DNA of 64,000 nucleotides from Streptomyces sp. P3 (GTDB lineage Bacteria; Actinomycetota; Actinomycetes; Streptomycetales; Streptomycetaceae): NCBI RefSeq assembly GCF_003032475.1, contig NZ_CP028369.1, positions 9,052,001 to 9,116,000 of the forward strand. The letters are read 5' to 3'. A model generated the notes under the pieces. That model worked only from the letters and a program-made list of their open reading frames with translations, was not told the origin of the DNA and did no database searches. The stretch's first letter is position 1. Every line of letters begins with the position of its first letter. Below are positions 46,671 to 55,492 of the stretch, one piece after another. A program made the position numbers and the translations under genes.

Positions 46671-46788
46671 GACTCGTTCGTCGCAGCTCGGTCGACATGC
46701 GGGCAGCACGCGTACTCGGATCGATCCCCGCTGCCTGCCCAGCCGGTGTCACTCTCGGCTACGCGATCACGGAAATTGAGCCAGAGCC

Positions 46789-46796
46789 TGTTCTCG
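46789..46796 (+). repeat. 8-bp target duplication, right
   Basis: TGTTCTCG immediately right of the right inverted repeat; identical to 44448-44455. Confidence 0.9.
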
Positions 46797-46904
46797 TGAA
46801 CAAAGCCAATCCAGGAAGCGCACCGCGCGGTGGAGTCGGGCCACGCCCGGGGCAAACGCGTCGTCGATCTCTCTGGAACGTAGACCGTGAGGAGCGGCGG
46901 CCGG

Positions 46905-47060
46905 TCAGGTGCCCTGAGCAGGGAACACTTCGTCGACGGCGCGACGGAGCGTTTCGCGGACGGCCGGAGTCCTGCACGTTCGCGGCCGTGACCAGCACCA
47001 CCCCGAGCAGCAGGCCGAGGATGTCGGTGACGATGCTCCGCTTGAGCGCCGCGCTGTGCC
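46905..47060 (-). pseudogene. IS5-type transposase scrap
   Basis: One minus frame reads LKRSIVTDILGLLLGVVLVT then AANVQDSG, the well-known 'K R xIxTDxLGLLLxVxVTAA' block of IS5-type enzymes; a shifted frame continues ETLRRAVDEVFPAQGT. Nothing else of the element remains. Confidence 0.6.
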
Positions 47061-47274
47061 GAAACCGACCGCACCGCCGCGGTGGTGGAGCAATTCCGGT
47101 ACCGCGGCCATGGATGCCATCGGGCGCCGTACCGGGTGCGGCACGCGTGCCACAAGGTTTCCGCAAGGTCCTGGCGGCACGATGCACGTATGCGCCGCGC
47201 GACCTCTGAGAGCCCGCGCGGGCATGGCCTTCGTGGTGATCCCAGTAATCAGTGATTCCAGAAAGGGGACTCTC

Positions 47275-47766
47275 ATGTCCGCTTCCTCGTCCGTATCCTC
47301 GCCCCGCCCGTCACGGCCGAGGCTCGCGGCCGTCTCCGGTCTGGCGTTGACCGTGTCGTTGGTCGGTGCGGCCGTCGCGCCGACAACGGCCTCCGCGGAC
47401 ACCGGCGACCGCACCAGGACCGTCGACTGTGCATCGCTGTACGTGTCGGACAGCGGCGGCACGGTCCACGCCAGGACCAGGAACTGCACGGTCACCTGGG
47501 GCAAGAACATCCACGACAACGTCTACTGGCAGACCGTGAAGTTCCAGCTGCTCGACGACGACACCGACGGTGTGTGCGCCAAGGCGAACGCGATCGCATC
47601 CGACTCGGGGAAGAGCGCCTCGTTCAGCGAGTGCGACGGTGTCTGGACGACGAAGACCGCCACGCTGAACGGCCGCAGCTCCAACATCTTCATCAGGGTC
47701 GCCTACGGGTCGCAGTCCCAGCACGGCAAGATCAGCACGAACATCGGGGCGCCTTCCGGGTTCTGA
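47275..47766 (+). CDS. small secreted protein
   Basis: 163 residues. The signal peptide (RPRLAAVSGLALTVSLVGAA, cleavage near TTASA) precedes a mature domain with four Cys (VDCAS, RNCTV, GVCAKAN, SECDG) and beta-type segments (VYWQTVKFQLLDDDTDGVC, SNIFIRVAYGSQSQHGKIST). AAAGGGGA precedes ATG 47275. Family unknown; likely an extracellular actinomycete protein. Confidence 0.75.
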   Translation: MSASSSVSSPRPSRPRLAAVSGLALTVSLVGAAVAPTTASADTGDRTRTVDCASLYVSDSGGTVHARTRNCTVTWGKNIHDNVYWQTVKFQLLDDDTDGVCAKANAIASDSGKSASFSECDGVWTTKTATLNGRSSNIFIRVAYGSQSQHGKISTNIGAPSGF

Positions 47767-48411
47767 CCGGCGGCTCGGGGCGGGGCGGGGGACGCTCTGA
47801 TGGATTCCGAACCAGGGCAGTGACGGCAACGGATGGGCCGATGGGACAAGGCGATCGCAATCCACGGGTCCGCCGAGTCCCCGCGGCGCCTGTCGCAACC
47901 GTCGGACGAACCGCTGCGAGGGCCCCCGATCCGGTGAGCGGTGCGCGGGCGCTGCTCTACGACGTCGGCCAGCTCGACGCATGGCGGGCAGGCCAACCCG
48001 TACCGCCCCTGCCGGACGCCGAGGCGGATCTGCTGGGCGTGCGGCAGGCCGCCGGCCTGATGGGCGTGTAGGTCAAGTCGTGAGACTCCTACCGGACGGA
48101 TCCGGCGCTCGCACACGGTATCGGCCACCGCCGCCGCCCGCTCCTCGACGCCCGGCCCGGCCTCTTCCAGTTTCATGTCCCGCCCAACGAGCACGCCGTC
48201 TGCCAGATGCCCCGCACGGCGAGGCCCTGCACCGACGGACGTGGCACGGGACCATATTGTCCTCTGGCGGAACGGGGTCGAAGGGTCTGTCAGGCCACTA
48301 CGGCCGGGTGTCGCCGGGACGCCGTCCCCCGGCCCGCTCGGCCGGTCGCACTGCTCTGGGTGGGCTCCCGCGGCAGGAGGCTCACCCGGAGCAGACCGGG
48401 GCTGTCAGGCG
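47767..48411. other. gene-poor stretch with a possible HTH-protein scrap
   Basis: No complete gene. One frame ending at 48071 reads LLYDVGQLDAWRAGQPVPPL then LLGVRQAAGLMGV, vaguely like the linker and HTH of Streptomyces plasmid-type DNA-binding proteins. Support is weak. Confidence 0.3.
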
Positions 48412-49035
48412 TCAGAAGAGGGCGGCCGGCTTGGACGCCGGTTCTGCGAGGGTGAAGTTCAGCTCCCCTTGCACGGGCCGTTGGCGCGCTGCCCGTCGCG
48501 ACCGCCGCTTTTGGGACGGAGACTGCTCACGACGCTTCATCTGTGCGGAGGGCTGCCTTGTTCCTCCGGGGGCAGTGACCCCCTCCGAAGCCAGCTGGCG
48601 CAGGACGTTGTGCGTCACGTCCTCACCGATGGCGAGGCGCTCATGCTGAGCGAGCGCCCGAACGGCCTGCTCGCGCACCCTCGGCATTGCCCAGGCTTGC
48701 ACGACGACCTCCCCCTGCGCGGTCTCGGTCGCTGAGAGGAGATCCCGTAGCGGCGTGGACACAGGAGACAGGCCCCGGGCTGCGAAGTCGTCCTGCTTCT
48801 CGTGGCGCCATGCACGGGTCCAGGCGGCTTCCCAGCTGGGCCACTCCGTCTCCGGAACCTCGCAGGCCTGCAGGTACGCCTGGAACTGGCGCTTGCTGTG
48901 CGGCATCGCCTGTTTGGTCACGATGCGGTGCACGGTACGGTGCGGCAGGACGCCGAAGTTACCCGCCCGTTGCTCCATGGTGCGCAGCGTCGGAGAGCCG
49001 GCCTTCTCGTACAGGTCGTGCAGGGCCGCGCTCAT
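48412..49035 (-). CDS. DNA-binding-like protein, N-terminus possibly lost
   Basis: 207 residues. The first 75 residues (HDLYEKAGSPTLRTMEQRAG, VLPHRTVHRIVTKQAMPHSK, QFQAYLQACEVPETEWPSWE) match the atypical HTH module found at the N-terminus of many Streptomyces NTPase and phage-type proteins. The rest is helical and charged, ending in a basic Arg/Lys stretch. A stop codon lies just before the start, which falls at the junction with a broken gene, so a few N-terminal residues may be missing. Role unknown. Confidence 0.6.
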   Translation of the reverse strand: MSAALHDLYEKAGSPTLRTMEQRAGNFGVLPHRTVHRIVTKQAMPHSKRQFQAYLQACEVPETEWPSWEAAWTRAWRHEKQDDFAARGLSPVSTPLRDLLSATETAQGEVVVQAWAMPRVREQAVRALAQHERLAIGEDVTHNVLRQLASEGVTAPGGTRQPSAQMKRREQSPSQKRRSRRAARQRPVQGELNFTLAEPASKPAALF

Positions 49036-49064
49036 GTCGACGAAGTCGCGGATGAATTACGGGC

Positions 49065-49761
49065 GAGGGGAGCGCAGGCCGCGGCCGCCCCGATCCGCAG
49101 CTGCTCGCCGCCCTGGACCGAGGCCAGCTCCTGACCACCCTGCGCGAGAACCGTCCCCGCGCCATCGCCCTCCACGTAGGGCACGCGCTGCTGGCCGGCC
49201 ACCACGACCTGCTCGGCGACCCCGCGGCCGCGTGCCGCGAGTTGACCGCCGGCCCCGGCGGCGCCGAGGCGCTCTCCCTCCTGTTCATGACGCTCACCCG
49301 ACTCAAGCCAGAGCGTTCACACATACCTGGCGGCGCCGCCCCGGCTTCGGCCGACCGCGCCGCCGTGGACACCGCGCACGTGTGGTGGACGGGGGCGCGC
49401 GAGGCAGGCCTGCCGCCCGGCGCTCGCCGGCGCCGGCGAGTTCGCTCACCTCGCCCTCGCGGACGAGGTGTGGCTGGCGCTGGCCCGGCGCAGCGCCGAG
49501 CACACCCCCGCCCAGGAGAGAGCCGAAGCCGTCGCTCAACGCGCCGCCGGCCACCCCCGCAGCTCTGATGCCCTGCTCCTGGCCGCGCACCTGCTTACCC
49601 GGCCCGCCCCCGACCTCGAGTACGACGCCGACGTCCGCCGGCACGCCGGAACCCTGCTCGAGGCCGCCGTAGCCCTGCCCGCGGCCGACCGCCCGGCCGA
49701 GACGGAGCGGCTGCGCCGGGCGCTGATCGACGCCGGCGAGATCCAGACCGCCCGCACCTGA
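49065..49761 (+). pseudogene. frameshifted helical protein of unknown family
   Basis: A first frame gives LLAALDRGQLLTTLRENRPR, AIALHVGHALLAGHHDLLGD, PAAACRELTAGPGG; near 49420 it shifts to ALAGAGEFAHLALADEVWLA, RRSAEHTPAQERAEAVAQRA and ends RRALIDAGEIQTART. The halves read well as one alpha-helical protein of about 230 residues, lacking its 5' end. Confidence 0.45.
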
Positions 49762-49894
49762 CGGCCTCGCCGGCCACCCGTGCCGCCGACGGCTGACCTG
49801 TGGCTTTCCTTCCCGGAGGAGAACACTGTACGCACCGGGTGCTCGCCGCCGGAGCGGACGGAACTCTCGTGGGCAGGGCGTGGGCAGGGCGACG

Positions 49895-50848
49895 TCAGGG
49901 CGAGGCCAGGGCGACGGTCGCCGTGAAGGCGGGGGTGCCGTTCTGTACGGCCCGGACGCGGACGAGCCGGTGGGCGTCCCCGCGGTCCCCGGCCGGCGCG
50001 CGGTCGATCCAGCAGGGGGCGTCGAACTCGACGTACTGGGTGAAAACGGCGTCGAGGCCGGTCGCGAGCCCCGGCAGCGGGTGGGCCGCCGCGTGGGCGC
50101 TCTGGCGGGCGGCTTCGAGCAGCAGCATGCCCGGGACGTGGTCGGCCGGGTGGTCGAAGAGGACGGGGTGAGAGAGGTCGGCGCGCAACTGGGCGCGGGT
50201 GGGAGCCGGGCCGGGGGACAGATCGCGGGCGCCGGCGCAGGACAGGACCACGTCCCGGGTGCGGGTGCGGGCGACGCGGGCCGGTGCCATGGCGGGCGCG
50301 AGCGGGACGGCGCGCCGTGCGGCCTGGGCGGCGTCGGCGTAGGGACCCCGCAGGCGCGGATACACGGCGGGGGACAGGTTGCAGAACCTCGTCTCCGCCA
50401 CGCCCAGCGGACGGTCGTCGATGTACAGGTCGACCTGCATGCGCAGCGAGGCCAGCCGGCCGGCGCGGCGGACTGTCTCGGAGCAGGTGACGTGCAGGTC
50501 GACGTGCGCGTCGTTCCCGGTGAACGTCAGGGCGACGGGGTCGACTTCGTAGCGCAGGCTGCTCCACGACTGGCGATGGCCGAAGGGGACCGCGTAGGCG
50601 ACGTGGCTGAGCAGGGGCACGCTCTGGCGGACCGACTCGGCGACGAGCAGCGGGTCGTGGAAGCCGCCCTTCGGTCCGTAGAAGGGGTGCCGTGACGGCC
50701 ACCGGGCGGTGACGTGGAAGCGGTCGGGTCCGGTCGGGGACAGCCCGGTCAGCAGAACCTCCGACGCGGCGGCCTTGTGCACGTACTCGCGGGGAACGGA
50801 GGTGGCCGACGGGCGCTCTATGACTCGCGTCGAGGCAGTCACGGTCAT
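49895..50848 (-). CDS. afsA-like: AfsA-type gamma-butyrolactone synthase
   Basis: 317 residues with two tandem A-factor hotdog domains (about 30-170 and 195-310). Typical segments are REYVHKAAASEVLLTGLSP, ARWPSRHPFYGPKGGFHDPL, LLVAESVRQSV in the first and SHPVLFDHPADHVPGMLLLE, AARQSAH in the second. AfsA/ScbA enzymes join a beta-ketoacyl chain to dihydroxyacetone phosphate, the first step to gamma-butyrolactone signals. Start 50848 follows GGGGGAT. An ARE-like site lies 57 bp upstream and the receptor gene is divergent. Confidence 0.92.
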   Translation of the reverse strand: MTVTASTRVIERPSATSVPREYVHKAAASEVLLTGLSPTGPDRFHVTARWPSRHPFYGPKGGFHDPLLVAESVRQSVPLLSHVAYAVPFGHRQSWSSLRYEVDPVALTFTGNDAHVDLHVTCSETVRRAGRLASLRMQVDLYIDDRPLGVAETRFCNLSPAVYPRLRGPYADAAQAARRAVPLAPAMAPARVARTRTRDVVLSCAGARDLSPGPAPTRAQLRADLSHPVLFDHPADHVPGMLLLEAARQSAHAAAHPLPGLATGLDAVFTQYVEFDAPCWIDRAPAGDRGDAHRLVRVRAVQNGTPAFTATVALASP

Positions 50849-50904
50849 GTGGATCCCCCAGGGATGTGGTTGACCTCGTGTGTTTGGCGCGGTGAACTGT
50901 CGAG

Positions 50905-50931
50905 AACAATATAGAGAGCGCTCGTTTTGTT
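50905..50931. promoter_or_regulatory. ARE-like element before afsA
   Basis: AACAATATAGAGAGCGCTCG followed by TTTTGTT: outer arms AACAA/TTGTT around GAGCGCTC. It aligns with 53645-53672 and 54384-54410 on AA[CT]ATAG[AC]GA[AG]CG, as expected for autoregulatory elements bound by gamma-butyrolactone receptors. Confidence 0.65.
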
Positions 50932-51103
50932 TTTCTGTCATGTCTAAGTAAAGATGAGATCACGACTAGGTCAAGAGCATGGTGCGAGAAGGGGCGAAAC
51001 GGAAGTTTTCCGGCTGGTGGGCTTGTGTCTTGCTCGACATCTGGCAGGTTCGGGAGCTGAGGCCGATACCGTAAAGAGTGTTCGGTTTCGCTAGGAGGTA
51101 CTG

Positions 51104-51790
51104 GTGGTTCGTCAGCCCAGGCAGGAACGGGGAGTGCAGACTCGGAGGCAGTTGCTCCGGGCGGCGGCAGAGGTGTTCGACGAGTCCGGTTTCGCCGGAG
51201 CGAGCATCAAGGACATCCTTCAGCAGGCCGAACTCACGGCCGGGGCGCTGTACTTCCACTTCGAGTCGAAGGAGGCGCTCGCCCGCGCGGTCATGAACGC
51301 GCAGCCCGACTCGATAGTCCCGTGGCTGGAGTCGGAGGGGCTCCAGCGGCTCGTCGACATCACCCTGGTCTGGTCCCAGCAGCTGAGGACGGACCCGCTG
51401 CTGCGGGCGGGTGTACGCCTCACCACCGAACAGGGCGCGTTCGGCCTGCGGGACGCCAAGCCCTACCGCGACTGGGGCGCGATCATGGCCGAGTGTCTGC
51501 GCGTGGCGGCCGACAAGGGCGAGCTGCAGGCCGGCGTCGCTCCGGAGGAACTCGCCGAGTTCGTCGTCGAGGCGTGTACGGGCATGCAGACCTACTCCGC
51601 CGTGGCGAGCGAGGGGCGGGCGGACCTGGGCGACCGGGTCGTACGGATGTGGCGGCTGCTGCTTCCGGGCATCGCCGTGCCGACGGTCATCGCCCACACC
51701 GAAGTGAGTGAGGCGCGCGCGAAGGAGCTGTTGCGGACCGCGTCCGCCGCGGCCTCCGCTTCGGCGGGCTCCGGCGGCGCGCAGGGCTGA
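51104..51790 (+). CDS. scbR-like: gamma-butyrolactone receptor, TetR family
   Basis: 228 residues. The HTH (RRQLLRAAAEVFDESGFAGA, SIKDILQQAELTAGALYFHF, ESKEALARAVM) is very close to ArpA/ScbR receptors. The ligand domain has the family pattern LVDITLVWSQQLRTDPLLRA and a Trp in PYRDWGAIMAE, where receptors carry the ligand-contacting Trp. GTG 51104 follows AGGAGG. It is divergent from afsA, the standard arrangement, and should bind the ARE-like sites. Confidence 0.93.
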   Translation: MVRQPRQERGVQTRRQLLRAAAEVFDESGFAGASIKDILQQAELTAGALYFHFESKEALARAVMNAQPDSIVPWLESEGLQRLVDITLVWSQQLRTDPLLRAGVRLTTEQGAFGLRDAKPYRDWGAIMAECLRVAADKGELQAGVAPEELAEFVVEACTGMQTYSAVASEGRADLGDRVVRMWRLLLPGIAVPTVIAHTEVSEARAKELLRTASAAASASAGSGGAQG

Positions 51791-52010
51791 CCGCGGACGC
51801 CGACCGCGGCCGCGGACAGCACGCGACCGACAGCAGTACGACCGACCGTGAGATCGACCGCGGGTGACCGGCCGCGCGTGCACGACCGGGGGTGACGGCG
51901 GGCGCGACACGCGCCGTGCCGCCAGGCGCGCCCGGCGGCACCGGCTGGCGGCACAGGCGGGCGGGCGCGGTGGGACAGCGTGAAGAATCCGTATCCACAG
52001 GGGAGAAGAC
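51791..52010. other. intergenic, with a hairpin at 51916-51941
   Basis: The hairpin has the 8-bp arms GTGCCGCC / GGCGGCAC and a 10-nt loop, and may terminate the receptor transcript. No gene is seen. Confidence 0.4.
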
Positions 52011-52709
52011 ATGGTTCACGGCCTGACACATCTGCGCCTGTGCGCGGTCAACATCGACGGCGTCATGCTCGACGACTCCTTCAGCCCGGTCATCCACCAC
52101 TTCCTGGTGAGCCGCGGCTGCGCCTACACCGCCGAGGTCGAGCGGAGCATCTTCTCCCGGCCCCGTTCGGTCGCGGGCCGGCTGCTCGCCGAGGCGGTCG
52201 GCGAGCCCATGACCGGCGAGGAGGCGCTCGACGCGTACTTCGAGGAGCGCGCCCGCCATGTGGCCGCGCACCCGGTGCGGGTGAACGACGGGGCGATCAC
52301 CCTGGTCCGCAGGCTCCGGCGGCTGGGTCTTCGCACGGTCTGCTACGGAGGTCTCGACCAGAGCCACTTCGACGCGTTCCTCGGTGAGCACGCCGGCCTG
52401 TTCGACGACCCCGGCTACATCTGCACCGACGCGTTCCGGCCGGGTCTGCACGAGATCGCCATCGAGTACTTCGGTCTGAAACACGACCAGGTGCTCGTGA
52501 TCGACGACGTCGCGACGGTCGCCGAGACGGCCAGATCGCTGGGGATGCCCTTCATCGGTCACCCCAGCCGTTTCGAGCACAGCTTCCAGCGGCAGCTGAT
52601 GTGCGAGGCCGGCGTCCGGTACCAGGTCGACTCGCTGCACGCCGTGGACGAGGAACTGCTGCGGTCGGTCGACGCCGAGGCCGCCGCCGGCACGGTGTGG
52701 CCGGTCTGA
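52011..52709 (+). CDS. HAD-superfamily protein with altered nucleophile motif
   Basis: 232 residues with the HAD fold outline: motif I region CAVNIDGVMLDD, helical cap (EEALDAYFEERARHVAAHPV), motif II area LGLRTVCYGGLDQSHF and motif IV VLVIDDVATVAETARSLGMP. The catalytic first Asp of DxD is Asn here (NID), and motif II lacks the usual Ser/Thr, so phosphatase activity in the normal way is doubtful. Related proteins sit next to afsA genes in other Streptomyces. A binding or regulatory role is possible. Confidence 0.8.
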   Translation: MVHGLTHLRLCAVNIDGVMLDDSFSPVIHHFLVSRGCAYTAEVERSIFSRPRSVAGRLLAEAVGEPMTGEEALDAYFEERARHVAAHPVRVNDGAITLVRRLRRLGLRTVCYGGLDQSHFDAFLGEHAGLFDDPGYICTDAFRPGLHEIAIEYFGLKHDQVLVIDDVATVAETARSLGMPFIGHPSRFEHSFQRQLMCEAGVRYQVDSLHAVDEELLRSVDAEAAAGTVWPV

Positions 52710-52803
52710 GCGGTCGTTGCCGCGGGCAGGATCGACGGGTCGGCCGGTGCGGGATGCCCGGCATGTGGCGAAGCGAGACAGATGTGACACAGGGGGAGTA
52801 GCC

Positions 52804-53577
52804 GTGGGAGACGAACACAAGCTGCTGAGCGGCAAGGTGGCCATGATCACCGGGGCGTCGAGCGGGATCGGCGCGGCCGCCGCCCGGCTGTTCGCCGACG
52901 AGGGGGCGGCGGTCGTCCTGATGGCCCGCCGTGCGGAGCGGCTGGCCGAACTGGTGGAGAGCATCCGCGGCGACGGCGGGCGGGCCGCGGCCGTGGCGGG
53001 TGACGTGACGGTGCCGGGTGACGTCGCCCGCGCCGTGGGGACGGCGGTGGACACGTTCGGCAAACTGGACGCGGCCTTCAACAACGCTGGGTACGGCACG
53101 GCGGGAGTCCCGCTGCACGAGATGGACGCGGAGACGTACGACCGGACCATGGATGTCAATGTGCGGGGGGTGTGGAACTGCCTGTCCCACCAGATACCGG
53201 CGATGCTCGACTCCGGCGCCGGCGGGGCCGTGGTGAACACCTCCAGCGTCGCGGGTCTGAAGGCCACCGGAGCCTCGGCCGCGTACGTCGCCTCGAAGCA
53301 CGCGGTGATCGGCCTGACGCGGGCGGCGGCCTACGACTACGGCCGGCGGGGCATCCGCGTCAACGCGCTCGTCGTGGGCGCCACCCGGTCCGAGATGATG
53401 GACGGCGTCATCGCGCAGCTGCCGGAGCTGGAGGAGGTATTCCTCGCCGACTCGCTTCAGCACAGGATGTCGCGGCCGGACGAGGTGGCGCAGGCCGCGG
53501 CCTGGCTGTGCAGCGACCGTTCGTCGTTCGTCACGGGTTCCGCCATGGCGGTCGACGGCGGTTCGACCGCCGTGTAG
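52804..53577 (+). CDS. short-chain dehydrogenase/reductase
   Basis: 257 residues, a complete classical SDR: cofactor motif TGASSGIG near 18, NNAGYG near 95, catalytic Ser in NTSSVAG and YVASK (Tyr-x3-Lys) near 160, and the C-terminal DEVAQAAAWLCSDRSSFVTG. GTG 52804 follows GGGGGAG. In gamma-butyrolactone loci such reductases act on the keto group of the signal precursor, as BarS1 does; alternatively it may modify the peptide product. It lies in line with the HAD gene. Confidence 0.9.
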   Translation: MGDEHKLLSGKVAMITGASSGIGAAAARLFADEGAAVVLMARRAERLAELVESIRGDGGRAAAVAGDVTVPGDVARAVGTAVDTFGKLDAAFNNAGYGTAGVPLHEMDAETYDRTMDVNVRGVWNCLSHQIPAMLDSGAGGAVVNTSSVAGLKATGASAAYVASKHAVIGLTRAAAYDYGRRGIRVNALVVGATRSEMMDGVIAQLPELEEVFLADSLQHRMSRPDEVAQAAAWLCSDRSSFVTGSAMAVDGGSTAV

Positions 53578-53644
53578 CGCGCGCGTGCGCCTCGCGGCGC
53601 ACGTGCAGGACCTCCCCCTGACGTCGTACCGGCGTTGCGTCGAA

Positions 53645-53672
53645 GCAAAACATAGAGAACGATCGTTTTGCT
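53645..53672. promoter_or_regulatory. ARE-like element before the second TetR
   Basis: Arms GCAAAAC and GTTTTGC (perfect, 7 bp) enclose ATAGAGAACGATC. This is the most symmetric of the three similar elements and lies about 70 bp before the start at 53740. Confidence 0.7.
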
Positions 53673-53739
53673 AAGTTGACCTCACGGACGGCCGGGGGTC
53701 GCTCCCGGCCGTCCGGTCGTGACCAGGAGGAGGAGATGC

Positions 53740-54339
53740 ATGAGGCAGCAGGAGCGGGCCCTGCGGACGCGCGCCCGGATCGTCCGGGCGGCGGCGCTGG
53801 AGATGGACAGGTCCGGCTACGAGGGGGCGCGGCTGTCCCGGGTGTGTCAGGTCGCGGACGCCTCCATGGGGGCGGTGACCTTTCATTTCCCGACCAAGAA
53901 GGCGCTGGCCGAGGCGGTGCGGGAAGAGGGCGTGGCGGGTGTCGACGCCGTGGTGAACCGGGCGCTGTCGGCCGGCACCTCGCGGCTGCGCGCCGTGGTC
54001 GACCTGACCGTCGCACTCGCGTCCTTGCTGGAACGGGACGTCGCCGCCCGGGCGGCCGCGCGGGTCGCCCGGGAGCAGCCGGACGTGATGGAGCAGTGGT
54101 CGGGCTCCTGGCTGCCGACCGTGCTCGACCTGCTGAGCCGTGCCCGGGCGGATGGTCAGCTGCGGCCGGAGCACTGTCCGGAGACGCTCGCCGCTCTGGT
54201 CGTGTACCTGCTGGCCGGTGCGGAGTCGGAGATCCGTACGGGCGGTGGCGCGCCGATGGGCGGTGCCGGGAGCGTCGCCGACCGGCTGGAACAGATCTGG
54301 CGGCTGGTCCTGCGCGGCGCGGCGGCCGGGAAGTTCTGA
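53740..54339 (+). CDS. TetR-family pseudo-receptor-like regulator
   Basis: 199 residues. The HTH RTRARIVRAAALEMDRSGYE, GARLSRVCQVADASMGAVTF, HFPTKKALAEAV is of the ArpA/ScbR type. The C-terminal domain differs from the first TetR and lacks the obvious pocket Trp region, as in 'pseudo' receptors (ScbR2, BarB) that answer to antibiotics rather than butyrolactones. AGGAGGAGGAG precedes ATG 53740. The ARE-like site upstream suggests control by the first receptor. Confidence 0.88.
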   Translation: MRQQERALRTRARIVRAAALEMDRSGYEGARLSRVCQVADASMGAVTFHFPTKKALAEAVREEGVAGVDAVVNRALSAGTSRLRAVVDLTVALASLLERDVAARAAARVAREQPDVMEQWSGSWLPTVLDLLSRARADGQLRPEHCPETLAALVVYLLAGAESEIRTGGGAPMGGAGSVADRLEQIWRLVLRGAAAGKF

Positions 54340-54383
54340 GCCCTCCCCGGTCCCCGGATGCGGTAGCTGTCCTTCCATACTAG

Positions 54384-54410
54384 AAAAACATAGCGAACGT
54401 TCTGTACGTT
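54384..54410. promoter_or_regulatory. ARE-like element before the LysR gene
   Basis: AAAAACATAGCGAACGTTCT then GTACGTT. It aligns with the other two elements over AACATAG-GAACG and carries the palindrome GAACGTTC. It lies 160 bp before the LysR start. Confidence 0.6.
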
Positions 54411-54571
54411 ATCTGATGTCGTCGGCTCGGCTGTCGTCGGCCCGGCGCGGCGCCGTACCCGCGGCATCAGATCAGTTACCGGACACGGAGCAGATGGAGG
54501 ACTGGCGTGATTCGATCCGCATACGGGTCCGCGCACTCGCCGCGCTCGGCGCGCTGGACGGGGGCTGCCGG

Positions 54572-55492
54572 ATGAACATCAAGCACCTCAGCGCGTTCCT
54601 GACGGTCGCGGACTCCCGCAGCTTCACGCAGGCGGCCCGCATCCTCGGACTGGCCCAGCCGACCGTGACCGCCCGGATCAAGTCCCTGGAACAGACGCTG
54701 GACACACCGCTGCTGCTCCGTACGGCCTCCGGAGCCAGCCTCACCCCGGCCGGACGGCGGCTGCACCGCTACGCGCGCCGCATCGTGCAGCTGAGCGAGC
54801 TGGCCCAGCAGTCCGTGTGCGACCCCGCCGACGCCCCCGACGCGCTGGTGATCGGGGCCGCCGAGTGCATCGTCACGTACCGCCTGGTCCCGCTCATCGA
54901 GTACCTGCACCTCCGGCACCAGCAACTCGACCTGTCGCTGCGGGCGCTGGCCGGTGACCCGGTGCGGCTGGTGCGGGAGGAGCAGATCGACTGCGCGTTC
55001 TTCATCGGCCCGCGCACGGCGGCCGCCGACGTGCACCATCGCGTGCTGCGCCCGGAGGGCCTGAGCCTGGTGGCGCACCCCGAACACCCGCTGGCCGGCC
55101 GGCCCGTCCTCTCCACCGCCGACCTCGCCCCCCACACGGTGGCCTGCGCCAACCGGGAGAGCGGATACCAGCGGGGCCTGGAGAGGGCGCTGGTCGAGGC
55201 GGGCGCCGTCGCCCGCGGGATTCTCGTCCTCGGCTCGGTCGACGCGGTCAAGCGCAGCGTGGGCGAGGGCATCGGCATGGCGCTGCTGCCCACCGTCGCG
55301 GTCGCCGAGGAGCTGCGTCTCGGGCAGTTGCGGCGTCTGGACTGGCGGCCGCCCTTCACCGTGTACTCGCAGTGCGTCTGGCGCCGCGGCCTCGACGACG
55401 ACCCGGTGTTCCACACGGTGCTCGGCACGGCCCGGCAGGTGCTGGCCGAGTCGGACACGGCGGCCGGGCCGGCGCTGCAAGAGGTCTGCTGA
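54572..55492 (+). CDS. LysR-family transcriptional regulator
   Basis: 306 residues. The N-terminal HTH (NIKHLSAFLTVADSRSFTQA, ARILGLAQPTVTARIKSLEQ, LLLRTASGASLTPAGRRLHR) is typical. The effector domain follows (LVIGAAECIVTYRLVPLIEY, GDPVRLVREEQIDCAFFIGP, GEGIGMALLPTVAVAEEL). Longer starts run back into the preceding gene and are rejected. It may be the cluster-situated activator. Convergent with the adenylation gene. Confidence 0.9.
   Translation: MNIKHLSAFLTVADSRSFTQAARILGLAQPTVTARIKSLEQTLDTPLLLRTASGASLTPAGRRLHRYARRIVQLSELAQQSVCDPADAPDALVIGAAECIVTYRLVPLIEYLHLRHQQLDLSLRALAGDPVRLVREEQIDCAFFIGPRTAAADVHHRVLRPEGLSLVAHPEHPLAGRPVLSTADLAPHTVACANRESGYQRGLERALVEAGAVARGILVLGSVDAVKRSVGEGIGMALLPTVAVAEELRLGQLRRLDWRPPFTVYSQCVWRRGLDDDPVFHTVLGTARQVLAESDTAAGPALQEVC

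Larger units (their letters stand above)
44456..46788 (+). mobile_element. complete ISL3-family insertion sequence with passenger gene
   Basis: 2333 bp bounded by 24-bp inverted repeats at 44456-44479 and 46765-46788 (3 mismatches; outer consensus GGYTCTGGCTCAAYTTC). Both sides are flanked by the 8-bp duplication TGTTCTCG, as expected for ISL3 insertion. It holds an intact transposase and a second, unrelated gene. The clean ends and intact frame indicate a fairly recent insertion, unlike the other relics in this window. Confidence 0.9.

Noticed and set aside
47574-48071. Open frame after the secreted protein as a full gene
   Set aside because: It begins inside the secreted-protein gene in another frame; only its last 40 residues look protein-like.
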